DNA of 64,000 nt from Halorubrum hochsteinianum (GTDB lineage: Archaea; Halobacteriota; Halobacteria; Halobacteriales; Haloferacaceae): NCBI RefSeq assembly GCF_023702125.1, contig NZ_CP098415.1:372001-436000 (forward strand), read 5' to 3'. Shown piece after piece: positions 16,804 to 24,934 of this stretch. The position numbers were made by a program, and so were the translations under genes. Each line of letters starts with the position of its first letter. Position 1 is the stretch's first letter. The notes beneath the pieces are model-generated. The model was not told the DNA's origin, searched no databases, and worked only from the letters and a program-made list of their open reading frames with translations.

Positions 16804-17814
16804 TTATAAGAACGCCGCCACGCCGAGCGCCTCGATCAGCGGCACGCCCGCGACGACCGACCCGATCAGGTAACCGCCGATCGCGCCGCCATTTAAGAGG
16901 GGGAGCCCCGCGTGCGGGCGTCCCTTTATCACCCACCGCATGAGGACGAGCAGGCCCGCGAGGGTGCCGACCATCGCGAGCAGCGCGGGGAGGTTCACCC
17001 CGAGGAGCGGGACCGCGAGGTCCGGGGCCGACGAGAACGTCGCCGCGCTCGCGATCAGCACGGTCGGGATGACGGCGTCGCCGAGCCCGATGAAGAAGGC
17101 GTCGCGGTCGCCGGGTTCGGCCGGCTCCGCGGGGTCTCCCCCCTCGTTTACATCGCCCTCGGCGTCCGAAGCGCCCTCAACGTCCCCGTCCGATCCCCCG
17201 TCGTCGCCGACTCCGGCGGCCTCGTCGCTCGCGGTCTCGCCGTCGAGCAGCGAGTACGACAGCGACAGCGGGATCACCAGCACGACGGGGATGTTGAGGT
17301 CCATGATCCCCTCGGCGAGCGACAGCATGTGCTCGGTGCCGTACACCGAGATGGCGTCGTAGACGGCGAGCACGGCGAGCAGCAGCAGCGCGGGCAGCAG
17401 CCCGAAGGAGATACCGAACAGCCCGGCCGCGCCCGCCCCCATCAGCACGCCCGCGGTGTCTATCACGTACCACTCCGGGTGAACGAGCAGGCCGGCCCCG
17501 ACCGCGAGCGCCGGCACCGCGGCCGCGAGCGGCGGGACGAGCGCCGAGAAGACGTACCACGAGAGGTACGCGGAGACGCCGACGATCAGCAGGCGGATCG
17601 CCCCGTCGAGGTCGTAGCGGAACGCCGCGAGCATCAGCCCGGTCATCGCGACGATGGCGGCGACGTACACGAGACTGTTCGCGGGGTTGTCGGGGTTCTC
17701 GACCGCCTGGTAGCCGCTCTCGGCGAACTCCGGGACCAGCGCCAGCGCGCCCAGTTGGACGGCGAGGAACAGCCCGACCACGAAGGCGACGCCGCGGTAC
17801 TCGCGGGGGAACAT
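16804..17814 (-). CDS. Presenilin/SPP-family intramembrane aspartyl protease
   Basis: A 336-aa multi-spanning protein. The two catalytic Asp motifs are visible: YD at residues 152-153 in the VYDAISVYGT helix, and GLGD with D246. A Pro-Leu motif (GLPLLN) stands where presenilins have PAL. Residues 192-238, between the catalytic helices, form a long Asp/Glu/Gly-rich cytoplasmic loop, much more acidic than the equivalent loop in methanogen homologues. ATG 17814 (MFPREYRG) is preferred over an upstream start that would add a basic segment. Substrates are unknown; the family cleaves membrane-spanning peptides. Confidence 0.85.
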   Translation of the reverse strand: MFPREYRGVAFVVGLFLAVQLGALALVPEFAESGYQAVENPDNPANSLVYVAAIVAMTGLMLAAFRYDLDGAIRLLIVGVSAYLSWYVFSALVPPLAAAVPALAVGAGLLVHPEWYVIDTAGVLMGAGAAGLFGISFGLLPALLLLAVLAVYDAISVYGTEHMLSLAEGIMDLNIPVVLVIPLSLSYSLLDGETASDEAAGVGDDGGSDGDVEGASDAEGDVNEGGDPAEPAEPGDRDAFFIGLGDAVIPTVLIASAATFSSAPDLAVPLLGVNLPALLAMVGTLAGLLVLMRWVIKGRPHAGLPLLNGGAIGGYLIGSVVAGVPLIEALGVAAFL

Positions 17815-18557
17815 TCGACCGCCGGTTCGGCGGCCGGGGGCTTCGTCCTTGCGCTTCCGGGCCGCGAACGGCGAGACCGTCGGCTCCCGGTCGGAGGCAC
17901 GGCGCGACAGAAACGGGTCCGGGCTCGGTGTGGGAGCGGGTGGGCCCGAACCCAAGCCGGCGGACGACGGACGGTGGAAGCGAGTGGCCGACCGGCCCGC
18001 CCCGGAGGGGATGGGGCCGGTCGGATTCGTCCGCGGCGTTTACTCTCTCCGGCGACTGACGTAAGAACGTACCGCTCAAATTATCGATTCGGATACTCGC
18101 GTCGCGGCGGCGGGATCCCGGCCGCGCCGTCCCCGAACGAACTCGCACAGTCGCGAGGGAACGAGCGATAGCGGTGGCGACCGCCGGCGGACGGACCCGG
18201 CGAAGCGCGGACGGATACGAGGTGCGGAGAGGCGCGGGACGCGGAACGAGCCGAAGCGGGGAACGAGCCGAAGCGGGGAACGCGACCGGAGACGGAACTG
18301 AACGGGAAGTGGCAGAACTGAACGGGAGGCGGCGGAAAGGGGTGGACGAAAGGCGAACGGAGAGGTGGTGGGAGGCGGGCGGACGGGCGGCGGCCGGACA
18401 GCGGACCCCCAGGCTGTCGTCGGCGACGCCGCCCGGGTGGTCGGGACGGGCGCGCGGATTGTCAGCGCCGAACTCCAACGAGAAAAGCGTCGGACTTCGG
18501 CATCCGATCGTACGTGCCTCAGGGGTATAAATATGTGAGATCCGGTCGCGGACCGAT
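17815..18557. other. 743-bp intergenic region without a convincing gene
   Basis: It lies between the presenilin-like gene start and the end of the nitrilase gene. It holds a perfect 17-bp tandem repeat (18244-18260 and 18261-18277) and a spaced near-identical 15-bp repeat (18295-18309 and 18315-18329). There is a short AT-richer patch near 18076-18092 and a TATA-like stretch near 18528-18537. No tRNA, SRP RNA or RNase P RNA was recognised. Reading frames here are Arg/Pro-rich and look non-coding. Confidence 0.6.
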
Positions 18558-19364
18558 TCACCGACGGTCCCGGAGCGCCGGGAACTCCTCGCGGACCGCG
18601 GCGACCCGCTCGGGGTCCACCGTCGCGGCGACGACCCCGGGGTCGTCGCCGACCGACGCGAGCGCGGTCCCCCACGGGTCGTACACCGCGCTCCGGCCGC
18701 AGAGGGCGTCGTCGCCGAACTCGCCGCTCCCGTTGACGGCGGCGACGTACGCGAGGTTCTCGATGGCCCGCGCGCGGCCGAGCGTCCGCCAGTGTTCGAT
18801 CCGCGGGTAGGGCCACGCGCTCGGCACCAGCACGCACTCGACGCCCGCGTCGACCATCGCGCGGAACTGCTCCGGGAACCGGAGGTCGTAGCAGGTCGTC
18901 ACGCCGACCGTGACGCCCGCGACCTCCGTCACCGGCGTCCGCTCGCCGGGGACCATCCGGTCAGTCTCCTCGGAGCCGTACCCGAACAGGTGCCGCTTCC
19001 GGTAGACGAGGCGACGCTCGCCGTCGGCGTCGAACAGCACCGCGGCGTTCGCGAGGCCGGACTCCGCCGGCACGTCGATCCCGTCCGCCGCCGACGCCGA
19101 CAGGTCCTCGACGACCGTCCCCGCGAGCACCGCCACGTCGTGGTCGTCGGCCGCGGCGGCGAACCGGGCGAGGCGGTCGCCCGCGAGGCTCTCGGCGGCC
19201 CGGCCGTACGAGTCGAACGCGAAGTAGCCCACGTCGAACAGTTCGGGGAGGACGACGAGGTCGGCTCCCTCGTCGGCGGCCGCCGCGACCCGGTCGAGCG
19301 CGCGGTCGACGTTCTCCGCGACCGCGCCCCCCTCGACTTCCAACTGGACGCCGGCGAGCCTCAT
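18558..19364 (-). CDS. Nitrilase-superfamily carbon-nitrogen hydrolase
   Basis: A 268-aa protein with the complete Glu-Lys-Cys triad: LPELFDVGYF, YRKRHLFGYG and TTCYDLRFPE. The RRIEHWRTLGRARAIEN-type helix after the Cys is also typical. These enzymes hydrolyse amides or nitriles, and Nit2-like omega-amidase activity is common in this clade, but the substrate is not determined here. Its ATG overlaps the SRPBCC stop by 4 nt, so the two genes are co-transcribed. Confidence 0.87.
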   Translation of the reverse strand: MRLAGVQLEVEGGAVAENVDRALDRVAAAADEGADLVVLPELFDVGYFAFDSYGRAAESLAGDRLARFAAAADDHDVAVLAGTVVEDLSASAADGIDVPAESGLANAAVLFDADGERRLVYRKRHLFGYGSEETDRMVPGERTPVTEVAGVTVGVTTCYDLRFPEQFRAMVDAGVECVLVPSAWPYPRIEHWRTLGRARAIENLAYVAAVNGSGEFGDDALCGRSAVYDPWGTALASVGDDPGVVAATVDPERVAAVREEFPALRDRR

Positions 19365-19792
19365 GCCGGCGAGGCCAGCGAGGCCCGGAGCGCGTCTTCG
19401 AGGTTGTCCAGTTCGGCGTCGAAGTTCCGCTTGAAGAACGACTCGACGCCCGGGAGCCGCCCGTCGACCACGAACTCGTTGGCGAGGCGACAGCCGCCGT
19501 CGTCGGTCTCGGTGATCTCGTGTTCGCCGGTGACTCGGAACGCGCGGGACTTCCCGACGAACTTCACCCGGTTGGGGGCGTCGCGCTCGACCTCCTCCGT
19601 CTCCACGTCGATGGTCGAGCGGATCATCGGTATCGGCAGCGCGACGTGCCAGGTCGCGCTCCCGTCGTCGTGGACCTCGAAGGAGTCGACCACGCTGATC
19701 GCGCCCGCGCGCTGCTCCGCGTCCGAGATGAACGCCCACACGTCGGCCGGCGGCGCGTCGAACTCGAACGTCCGCGAGACTCGAACGGTCAT
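19361..19792 (-). CDS. SRPBCC family (CoxG-like) protein
   Basis: A 143-aa single-domain START/Bet v1-like protein. The N-terminus VSRTFEFDAPPADVWAFISD and the C-terminal amphipathic helix (FKRNFDAELDNLEDALRA) are characteristic. Such proteins bind hydrophobic ligands or assist carbon monoxide dehydrogenase assembly; no CODH genes are nearby, so the role is open. A TATA-like box (19816-19825) stands 24-33 nt upstream. First gene of a two-gene unit with the nitrilase. Confidence 0.8.
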   Translation of the reverse strand: MTVRVSRTFEFDAPPADVWAFISDAEQRAGAISVVDSFEVHDDGSATWHVALPIPMIRSTIDVETEEVERDAPNRVKFVGKSRAFRVTGEHEITETDDGGCRLANEFVVDGRLPGVESFFKRNFDAELDNLEDALRASLASPA

Positions 19793-19815
19793 ACGATCCC
19801 GTTTGGGGCTACGGG

Positions 19816-19825
19816 GGTTAAAAAT
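19816..19825 (-). promoter_or_regulatory. TATA-like box for the SRPBCC-nitrilase unit
   Basis: The minus strand reads ATTTTTAACC, 24-33 nt before the ATG at 19792. Confidence 0.55.
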
Positions 19826-19870
19826 GCGCGTCGGCGGAGTCGGGGGCGGAGAACGCGGCGGGGCGGGCTC

Positions 19871-20098
19871 TCACCCGTCCGGCGTCACGCGCCAGGTCGT
19901 CGACTTGGCGCGGCCCCACTTCTCGATGTCGACATCGTCCGACTTCTCGGCGAGACGGGGGAGCCGCGATCCCACCTGCTTGGCGGTGAGACCGATCGCG
20001 TCGGCGATCGTCTTCGAGCGAACGTACCGCTCGCCACGGGTGACGCTGTCCGTGAGGTACGCGAGGATCCGCTGTTCCTCCTCGGTGTACTCGCTCAT
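19871..20098 (-). CDS. Small winged-helix protein (haloarchaeal, probably DUF7123)
   Basis: A 75-aa protein read as one winged helix: EEEQRILAYLTDSV as helix 1, SKTIADAIGLTAKQVGSRLPRLAE as the helix-turn-helix, and KSTTWRVTPDG as the wing. It may be a DNA-binding regulator or a small RNA-polymerase-associated factor. A TATA-like stretch (CTCTTAACGG, 20121-20130) precedes it by 23-32 nt. The family name is from memory and should be confirmed. Confidence 0.75.
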   Translation of the reverse strand: MSEYTEEEQRILAYLTDSVTRGERYVRSKTIADAIGLTAKQVGSRLPRLAEKSDDVDIEKWGRAKSTTWRVTPDG

Positions 20099-20213
20099 TG
20101 ACGGATATACGGGTCTGACGCTCTTAACGGTTTCTCGTTTTCCGGAGCGGACGCCGACGACGCCGCGGAGAGAGACCGATCCGGCGGCCGGCGGAGACGG
20201 CGCGGAGAGCCGG

Positions 20214-20396
20214 TCAGTCGAACAGTTGAACCGCGCCGACGGCGAGCGTCGCGAAGACGAACGCGCCCGCGAATCCCCACGCCTTTCCGAGCTGTCCCGG
20301 GTACGCCAGCATCACCGCGGCACCGACGACCGCGATGGCACCGAGCGCCAGCGCGACGCCGACCTCCTTGTCCGATTCGATGGAACCCTCGCTCAT
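20214..20396 (-). CDS. Small membrane protein, two predicted TM helices
   Basis: A 60-aa protein. After an acidic N-terminus (MSEGSIESDKEVG) it has two hydrophobic segments, ALALGAIAVVGAAVMLAY and AWGFAGAFVFATLAVGAVQLF. It resembles small conserved haloarchaeal membrane proteins (possibly DUF7525), but no function is known. The in-frame upstream start is rejected because it adds basic residues. Confidence 0.65.
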   Translation of the reverse strand: MSEGSIESDKEVGVALALGAIAVVGAAVMLAYPGQLGKAWGFAGAFVFATLAVGAVQLFD

Positions 20397-20518
20397 ACGA
20401 ACCGCTTCGCGGGGGACCACTTAGTTCATGCGAACCGAGCGGCGCGGCCGGCGGCAGAGGCTCGGCGGCGGACGGTCGTCGAGAAGAAGTCGCCCTCGGG
20501 GGCGACGGCCCGCGCGCC

Positions 20519-21550
20519 TCAGATGATCTCGACGTGTTCGGACGCCTCGTTGAGCGCGAGGTTCGCCGCGATCTCGGCGTTCCGCATGGCGTACTCCGCG
20601 GTGTGCTGGAGGCTGACCAGCACCTCGCGGGTCATCAGCAGCGTCTCGTTGTCCAGGTCGTTCGGGAGCTCGTCGAGGATCTCCTGTTCGCGGTCTTCGA
20701 GCCGCGAGAACAGGTCGCGGCATTCGACGGTGAGGTCGTAGTCGCGCTCGACGACGGCCCGGACCGCGAGCGCGGTCAGGTCGTCGACCTGATCGGTGAA
20801 CTCGCGGATCTGGCGCATCGTCGCGCTGTCGACGTCGAGCGTGTGCCCGTCGGCCTCCATCACGATCTCGGCGATGTCCTCCGCGTTGTCGGCGGTGAGT
20901 TCGAGGTTCTTCGCGACGGAGCGGTACCCGATCAGCGGGAAGCCCTCCTCCAGACCAACCGCGCGGGCGAGGTTCGGGTTCTGGTAGGCGGTGAAGATGA
21001 GCCGGAGCAGGAGGACGAATATCTTGTTCGCCTGCCGCTCGCGGTTGAGCGCGCGCTGCGCGAGGTCGGGGTTGCCGTGCGCGAGCGCCTTCACGGCCTC
21101 GCCGCGCATCGTCGAGCCGGTGTTCTCTAACCGTTCGAGCAGGTTGTCGAGGGTGAAGTCTTCGGGGTCGACCGAACAGCGGATCGAGATGTCCTCCGGC
21201 GTCTCCTCGATGACGCCGAGGCCCATCAGTTGCGTCTCGGCTTTGTACACCGCGTTGATGTGCTCGCTGTCGAGGGTCCCCTCGCTGCGGACGTGGATCA
21301 CGCGCCGGCCGAGCACGTACTGCGCGACGATGGCGCGTTCGAGCGAGCGCGCGTCGAGGCCGTCGGCGTTGATCACCGCCTCCGACTCCTCGCTGCTCAC
21401 CGACTCGGGTAACACCGTGAGCGTCCCTTTGCCTCCCATCCGCAGCGACACCTCGTCGCCTTTGTTCACGCCGTGTTCCTGCGCCCACTCGGCCGGGAGC
21501 GTCATCGCCAGCGTCGACGGCCCCAACCGTTGGACCTTCCGCGTTTCCAT
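20519..21550 (-). CDS. AbrB/SpoVT-PhoU domain phosphate-uptake regulator-like protein
   Basis: A 343-aa protein. Residues 1-45 form a swapped-hairpin AbrB-type DNA-binding domain (RKVQRLGPSTLAMTLPAEWA...GDEVSL). The rest is two PhoU-like three-helix bundles with acidic metal-binding motifs (ADNAEDIAEIVMEADG). Haloarchaea carry several such proteins; they are thought to link phosphate status to transcription. No pst genes are adjacent. A TATA-like sequence (21573-21581) lies 23-31 nt upstream. It is divergent from the cheY-like gene. Confidence 0.82.
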   Translation of the reverse strand: METRKVQRLGPSTLAMTLPAEWAQEHGVNKGDEVSLRMGGKGTLTVLPESVSSEESEAVINADGLDARSLERAIVAQYVLGRRVIHVRSEGTLDSEHINAVYKAETQLMGLGVIEETPEDISIRCSVDPEDFTLDNLLERLENTGSTMRGEAVKALAHGNPDLAQRALNRERQANKIFVLLLRLIFTAYQNPNLARAVGLEEGFPLIGYRSVAKNLELTADNAEDIAEIVMEADGHTLDVDSATMRQIREFTDQVDDLTALAVRAVVERDYDLTVECRDLFSRLEDREQEILDELPNDLDNETLLMTREVLVSLQHTAEYAMRNAEIAANLALNEASEHVEII

Positions 21551-21572
21551 GCGCGACCGTATCGCGGGATAG

Positions 21573-21581
21573 ACCTTAACG
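21573..21581 (-). promoter_or_regulatory. TATA-like box for the AbrB-PhoU gene
   Basis: The minus strand reads CGTTAAGGT, 23-31 nt before the ATG at 21550. Confidence 0.5.
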
Positions 21582-21690
21582 TTGTTCCCATGTTCATTAT
21601 ACGCTTCCCCGGATATACAAGGAAAATTCCCGATCGGCGTTCCTCGCGTGGCCGCGCGACCGACCGCGGCGGCGAGCGATACGTCTCGGC

Positions 21691-21766
21691 GACGGACGGC
21701 TCGCGGAGGGACGGACGACTCGCAGGGGGACGGACGGCTCGCGGGGGGACGGACGGCTCGCGTGGC
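21691..21766. repeat. 19-bp tandem repeat, 4 copies, in the divergent promoter region
   Basis: Units begin at 21691, 21710, 21729 and 21748 and share GACGGACGGCTCGCGG with single-base differences. The array ends about 46 nt before the cheY-like ATG, just upstream of its TATA-like box. Confidence 0.9.
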
Positions 21767-21812
21767 GGCGAACGATCCGCGCGCTTATGTCGGTCAGGCG
21801 GGGATAACAGGT

Positions 21813-22172
21813 ATGACCGAGCGGGTACTCGTCGTCGACGACTCCTCCTTCCAGCGAACCGTCGTCCGGGATGCGCTGGCGGACCGGTTCGAGGTCGTCG
21901 GCGAGGCGGAAAACGGGGCAGAGGCGGTCGAACTCTTCGAGGCGTACGAGCCAGACGCGGTGTCGATGGACGTCGTGATGCCGGAGATGACCGGTATCGA
22001 GGCCACGGCCGCGATCAAGGACCGCTGGCCGGACGCGGTGATCGTGATGTGCACGAGCGTCGACCAGCAGGAGAAGATGATGGAGGCGGTGAAGGCGGGT
22101 GCCGACGGCTACGTGACGAAGCCCGTCGACGCGGAGGAGTTGGTCGGCGAGTTCGAGAGCCACCTCGGATAG
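21813..22172 (+). CDS. CheY-like single-domain response regulator
   Basis: A 119-aa receiver domain. Acidic pocket D9/D10, phospho-acceptor D53 in SMDVVMPEMTG, T81 and K103 (TKP) are all in place, so it should be phosphorylatable. No output domain is present. Chemotaxis genes are not nearby, so it may be CheY itself or an orphan relay. The ATG at 21813 follows a TATA-like CGCTTATG about 24-31 nt upstream. The 19-bp tandem array lies just beyond. Confidence 0.9.
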   Translation: MTERVLVVDDSSFQRTVVRDALADRFEVVGEAENGAEAVELFEAYEPDAVSMDVVMPEMTGIEATAAIKDRWPDAVIVMCTSVDQQEKMMEAVKAGADGYVTKPVDAEELVGEFESHLG

Positions 22173-22233
22173 CTCTGTAGTCGCACCGCGTCGCGGGGTT
22201 CCGACGGGACCGAACGACCGGTGAATCGTCGAG

Positions 22234-22614
22234 TCAGGCCGGATCGAACGACCGGAGAATCGTCGCGAGCGCGCTCGCCAACTCCTCGAACCGGTCGATC
22301 TCCATCGAGTCGGTCGTCAGCCACACGCCGTGGCCGCCGGCGATCACCCGCGTGAGGTAGCCGTTCTCGAACACGCGCACGGTGAACCGGTAGTCGCCCA
22401 GCTGCGTGTCCGCGTACAGCGACTGCGCGCGGAACCCCTGTCGCTCGTTCTCCGCGAAGCCGACCAGGTCCGCGGTCCGGCTCAGGTCGCTGCGGAGGTA
22501 CAGCTGTTCGACGTCGTCTTCGGTGAAGTACGTGAGGCTCCGGAGCTCGTCGCCCGTCGCGGTGCGGGCCGCGCTGAGGAGCTCGTCGGTCCGTTCGGTC
22601 GGTGGATGTGACAT
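22234..22614 (-). CDS. Conserved haloarchaeal protein (possibly DUF7522)
   Basis: A 126-aa acidic alpha/beta protein with no catalytic motif that I recognise. The N-terminal pattern DELRSLTYFTEDDVEQLYLRSDL resembles a small haloarchaeal family of unknown function often found near signalling genes. Its 3' end is imperfectly duplicated just after the stop: 22241-22265 inside the gene against 22207-22231 outside, 23 of 25 identical. Confidence 0.7.
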   Translation of the reverse strand: MSHPPTERTDELLSAARTATGDELRSLTYFTEDDVEQLYLRSDLSRTADLVGFAENERQGFRAQSLYADTQLGDYRFTVRVFENGYLTRVIAGGHGVWLTTDSMEIDRFEELASALATILRSFDPA

Positions 22615-22744
22615 ACGACCACGATCAATGCTCACACACATGAGCGTGTGGGTGGCCGGGCCGGAGCCGATGGCGGTGGTCGGGCGGGGTCCGCGACGGC
22701 CGAGAGGGACAGAGTTTAGCGACTGCCGGGTGATCGCTCGTCTG

Positions 22745-23779
22745 ATGAGCGAGTACGACGACGTCTGCGTCCTGTTGCCGACGATGAACGAGGCCGAGAC
22801 GGTCGCACGCGTCGTCACGGACTTCCGCGACGCCGGCTTCGATCGGCTCCTCGTGATCGACGGCGGCTCGGCGGACGAGACCCGGTCGATCGCCCGGGAG
22901 GCCGGCGCGCGCGTCGTCGAGCAGTCGGGGCGCGGGAAGGGGCAGGCCGTCAGGGAGGCGGTCCGGGACCACGTGGACGCGTCGTACGTGCTGATGGCCG
23001 ACGCCGACGCCACCTACGACGCCGGGGACGCGGCGGCGATGCTCGACCCCCTCCTCGACGGCGACGCCGACCACGTCATCGGGAACCGGTTCGCCGACAT
23101 GCGGCCGGGGGCGATGACGCGGCTGAACCGGATCGGGAACCGCCTGATCAACCTCGCGTTTCGGGCGATCCACCGCGAGAACTACCGCGACATCCTCTCG
23201 GGATACCGCGCGTTCACCCGCGAGTCGTTCGAGCGACTCCACCTCACCGCGGACGGGTTCGGCATCGAGACCGAGATGGCCGTCGAGTGCGTGAAGAACC
23301 GCCTCTCGGTGTCGGTGGTGCCGGTCACGTACCGGGAGCGTCCCGGCGGCTCGGCGACGAACCTCCACCCGATTCGGGACGGCGGCGTGATCTTCCTGGA
23401 GCTGTACCGCAAGGCGAAGACGAACAACCCCCTGTTCTACTTCGGGAGCGCCGGGGTGGCGTCGACCGCGGCGGGGATCCTGTTGGCGGCGTTCGTGCTG
23501 TACCGGTACCTCGCGTTCGGGATCAGCCACGAGGTGATCGCCGTCGGCGCGGTCGGGGCGACGATCCTCGGGATCCAGCTGCTCGTCTTCGGCGTCCTCG
23601 CCGATATGATCCACTCGCTCCACGTGGAGCAGATCGAGCGGTACGAACGGGCGGTCGACGACCGGGCGGCCCGGCGTCCGTCGGAGGTCGAGGAACGCGA
23701 CGCCGCCGAGGGCCGCGGCCCCGATGCCCGCGGCGGGGAGTCCGCGCGCCGCGAGGGGCCGGGCGACGCACGCGACTGA
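22745..23779 (+). CDS. aglJ: AglJ-like glycosyltransferase (GT2, dolichol phosphate sugar synthase type)
   Basis: A 344-aa protein. The GT-A domain carries VLLPTMNEAETV, VIDGGSADET and a MADADATYD metal-binding motif. ILSGYRAFTRESFERL and GIETEMAVE are typical of dolichol-phosphate sugar synthases. Two C-terminal membrane helices (about 240-300) and a soluble acidic tail follow. In Haloferax volcanii, AglJ loads the first hexose of the N-glycan onto dolichol phosphate; this assignment is by resemblance. A GAGTTTAGC box 25-33 nt upstream supports the start. No other agl genes are in the window. Confidence 0.72.
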   Translation: MSEYDDVCVLLPTMNEAETVARVVTDFRDAGFDRLLVIDGGSADETRSIAREAGARVVEQSGRGKGQAVREAVRDHVDASYVLMADADATYDAGDAAAMLDPLLDGDADHVIGNRFADMRPGAMTRLNRIGNRLINLAFRAIHRENYRDILSGYRAFTRESFERLHLTADGFGIETEMAVECVKNRLSVSVVPVTYRERPGGSATNLHPIRDGGVIFLELYRKAKTNNPLFYFGSAGVASTAAGILLAAFVLYRYLAFGISHEVIAVGAVGATILGIQLLVFGVLADMIHSLHVEQIERYERAVDDRAARRPSEVEERDAAEGRGPDARGGESARREGPGDARD

Positions 23780-23866
23780 CCGACGGTAGGGTCCCGGCGG
23801 CCGACGGTCTGCGGGCGGTGCGTCCGGGATACCATCGCTTTTGTCGCTCCGGGGACTTCCTCGGGT

Positions 23867-24916
23867 ATGAGCTCCCGTGGCACGTCGTTTCGAGACAGGA
23901 TCCGCGAACCGGAGTACACCGGGGAGAACCGCTGCGTTCCGTGTACCGTGCTGAACGTGGCGCTCGCCGCGGCGCTGACCGTGGCGTCAGCGGCCTTCGG
24001 CCCGGTGGCCGCGGCGGCCGTGCTGGTCGCGTCGCTGGGGAGCATCTACTACCGAGGCTACCTGGTCCCCGGCACGCCGGAACTCACGAAGCGGTACCTC
24101 CCCGACCGCGTGCTCCGCCTGTTCGGGAAGGCCCCCGAGGGCCCCCGAGACGGGTGGGAGGAGGCCGGGCGGTCCGGCGAGGTGACGGTGACCACGTTCG
24201 AGGCGGACCAGAGCGCCGACGGCGTGACCGAGGTCGACGCCGGGTCCGCCGCCGAAGTTTCCGACGGGTCCGCGGACGAGGCCGAGGACCGATCCGCGGA
24301 ACAGACCGAGGAGTCGCCCGCGGACGACGAACCGGAGTTCGAGACGGTGGAACGGATCCGCGACCAGCGCGAGAACGCCGTGGATCCGACCGAGCTCCTG
24401 CTCGACATCGGCGTCGTCGAACCGACGGAGGACGGCGCGGACCTCGTCTTCGAGGAGGAGTTCGCCGATGCGGTCGAGTCGCGCGTCTCGTCGCTCGAAC
24501 GGGCGGACGTGCGGGCGGAGACGCTCGCCGAAATGTTCGGCGTGAGCCCGGACGACGTCGCCTTCGAGGACCGGGAGTACCCCGCGGTGACGGTCTTACG
24601 GCGCGTTCGGAAGTGGCCCGGCGACGGCGCGTACCTCGCGGACGTGGCGGCGCACCTCGCGCTCGTCGAGCGCACCGACCGGTGGCTCGACGTGCCGGCC
24701 GAACAGCGGCTCTCCATCCTCCAGTCGCTCCGGTCGTTCCTCTCCTCGTGTCCGGTCTGCGGCGGCGAGGTCGCCGCGACCGCGGACACCGTCGAGTCCT
24801 GCTGTATGGCCCACGAGGTGATCGCGATCCGGTGTGAGGGCTGCGGCGAACACGTCCTCGAACTCGAACCGGAGAAGATCGCGACGCCGGGCGAGGACAC
24901 CGGGATCACGCCGTAG
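23867..24916 (+). CDS. Haloarchaeal membrane protein with C-terminal zinc ribbon
   Basis: A 349-aa protein of unknown function. It has an N-terminal CVPC pair, two hydrophobic helices (about 27-65), a long acidic linker, a helical domain, and a C-terminal ribbon CPVCGG...CCMAH...CEGCG that could bind zinc. The ribbon suggests nucleic-acid or protein contacts on the cytoplasmic side. It converges with the peptide transporter permease gene. Confidence 0.7.
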   Translation: MSSRGTSFRDRIREPEYTGENRCVPCTVLNVALAAALTVASAAFGPVAAAAVLVASLGSIYYRGYLVPGTPELTKRYLPDRVLRLFGKAPEGPRDGWEEAGRSGEVTVTTFEADQSADGVTEVDAGSAAEVSDGSADEAEDRSAEQTEESPADDEPEFETVERIRDQRENAVDPTELLLDIGVVEPTEDGADLVFEEEFADAVESRVSSLERADVRAETLAEMFGVSPDDVAFEDREYPAVTVLRRVRKWPGDGAYLADVAAHLALVERTDRWLDVPAEQRLSILQSLRSFLSSCPVCGGEVAATADTVESCCMAHEVIAIRCEGCGEHVLELEPEKIATPGEDTGITP

Positions 24917-24934
24917 GCCGTCCCGAGCGACCCA

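Noticed and set aside
16449-16943. Arg/Pro/Ser-rich open frames running through the hairpin elements as possible small proteins
   Set aside because: Their composition is basic and unlike halophilic proteins, they arise on both strands, and the base changes between copies preserve stem pairing, not codons.
17815-18557. SRP RNA, RNase P RNA or tRNA in the long intergenic gap
   Set aside because: I could not find the conserved motifs of any of these by eye. Only short repeats and low-complexity sequence are seen.
21691-21766. CRISPR-like array
   Set aside because: The units are contiguous with no unique spacers. The same holds for the 23-bp and 24-bp arrays.
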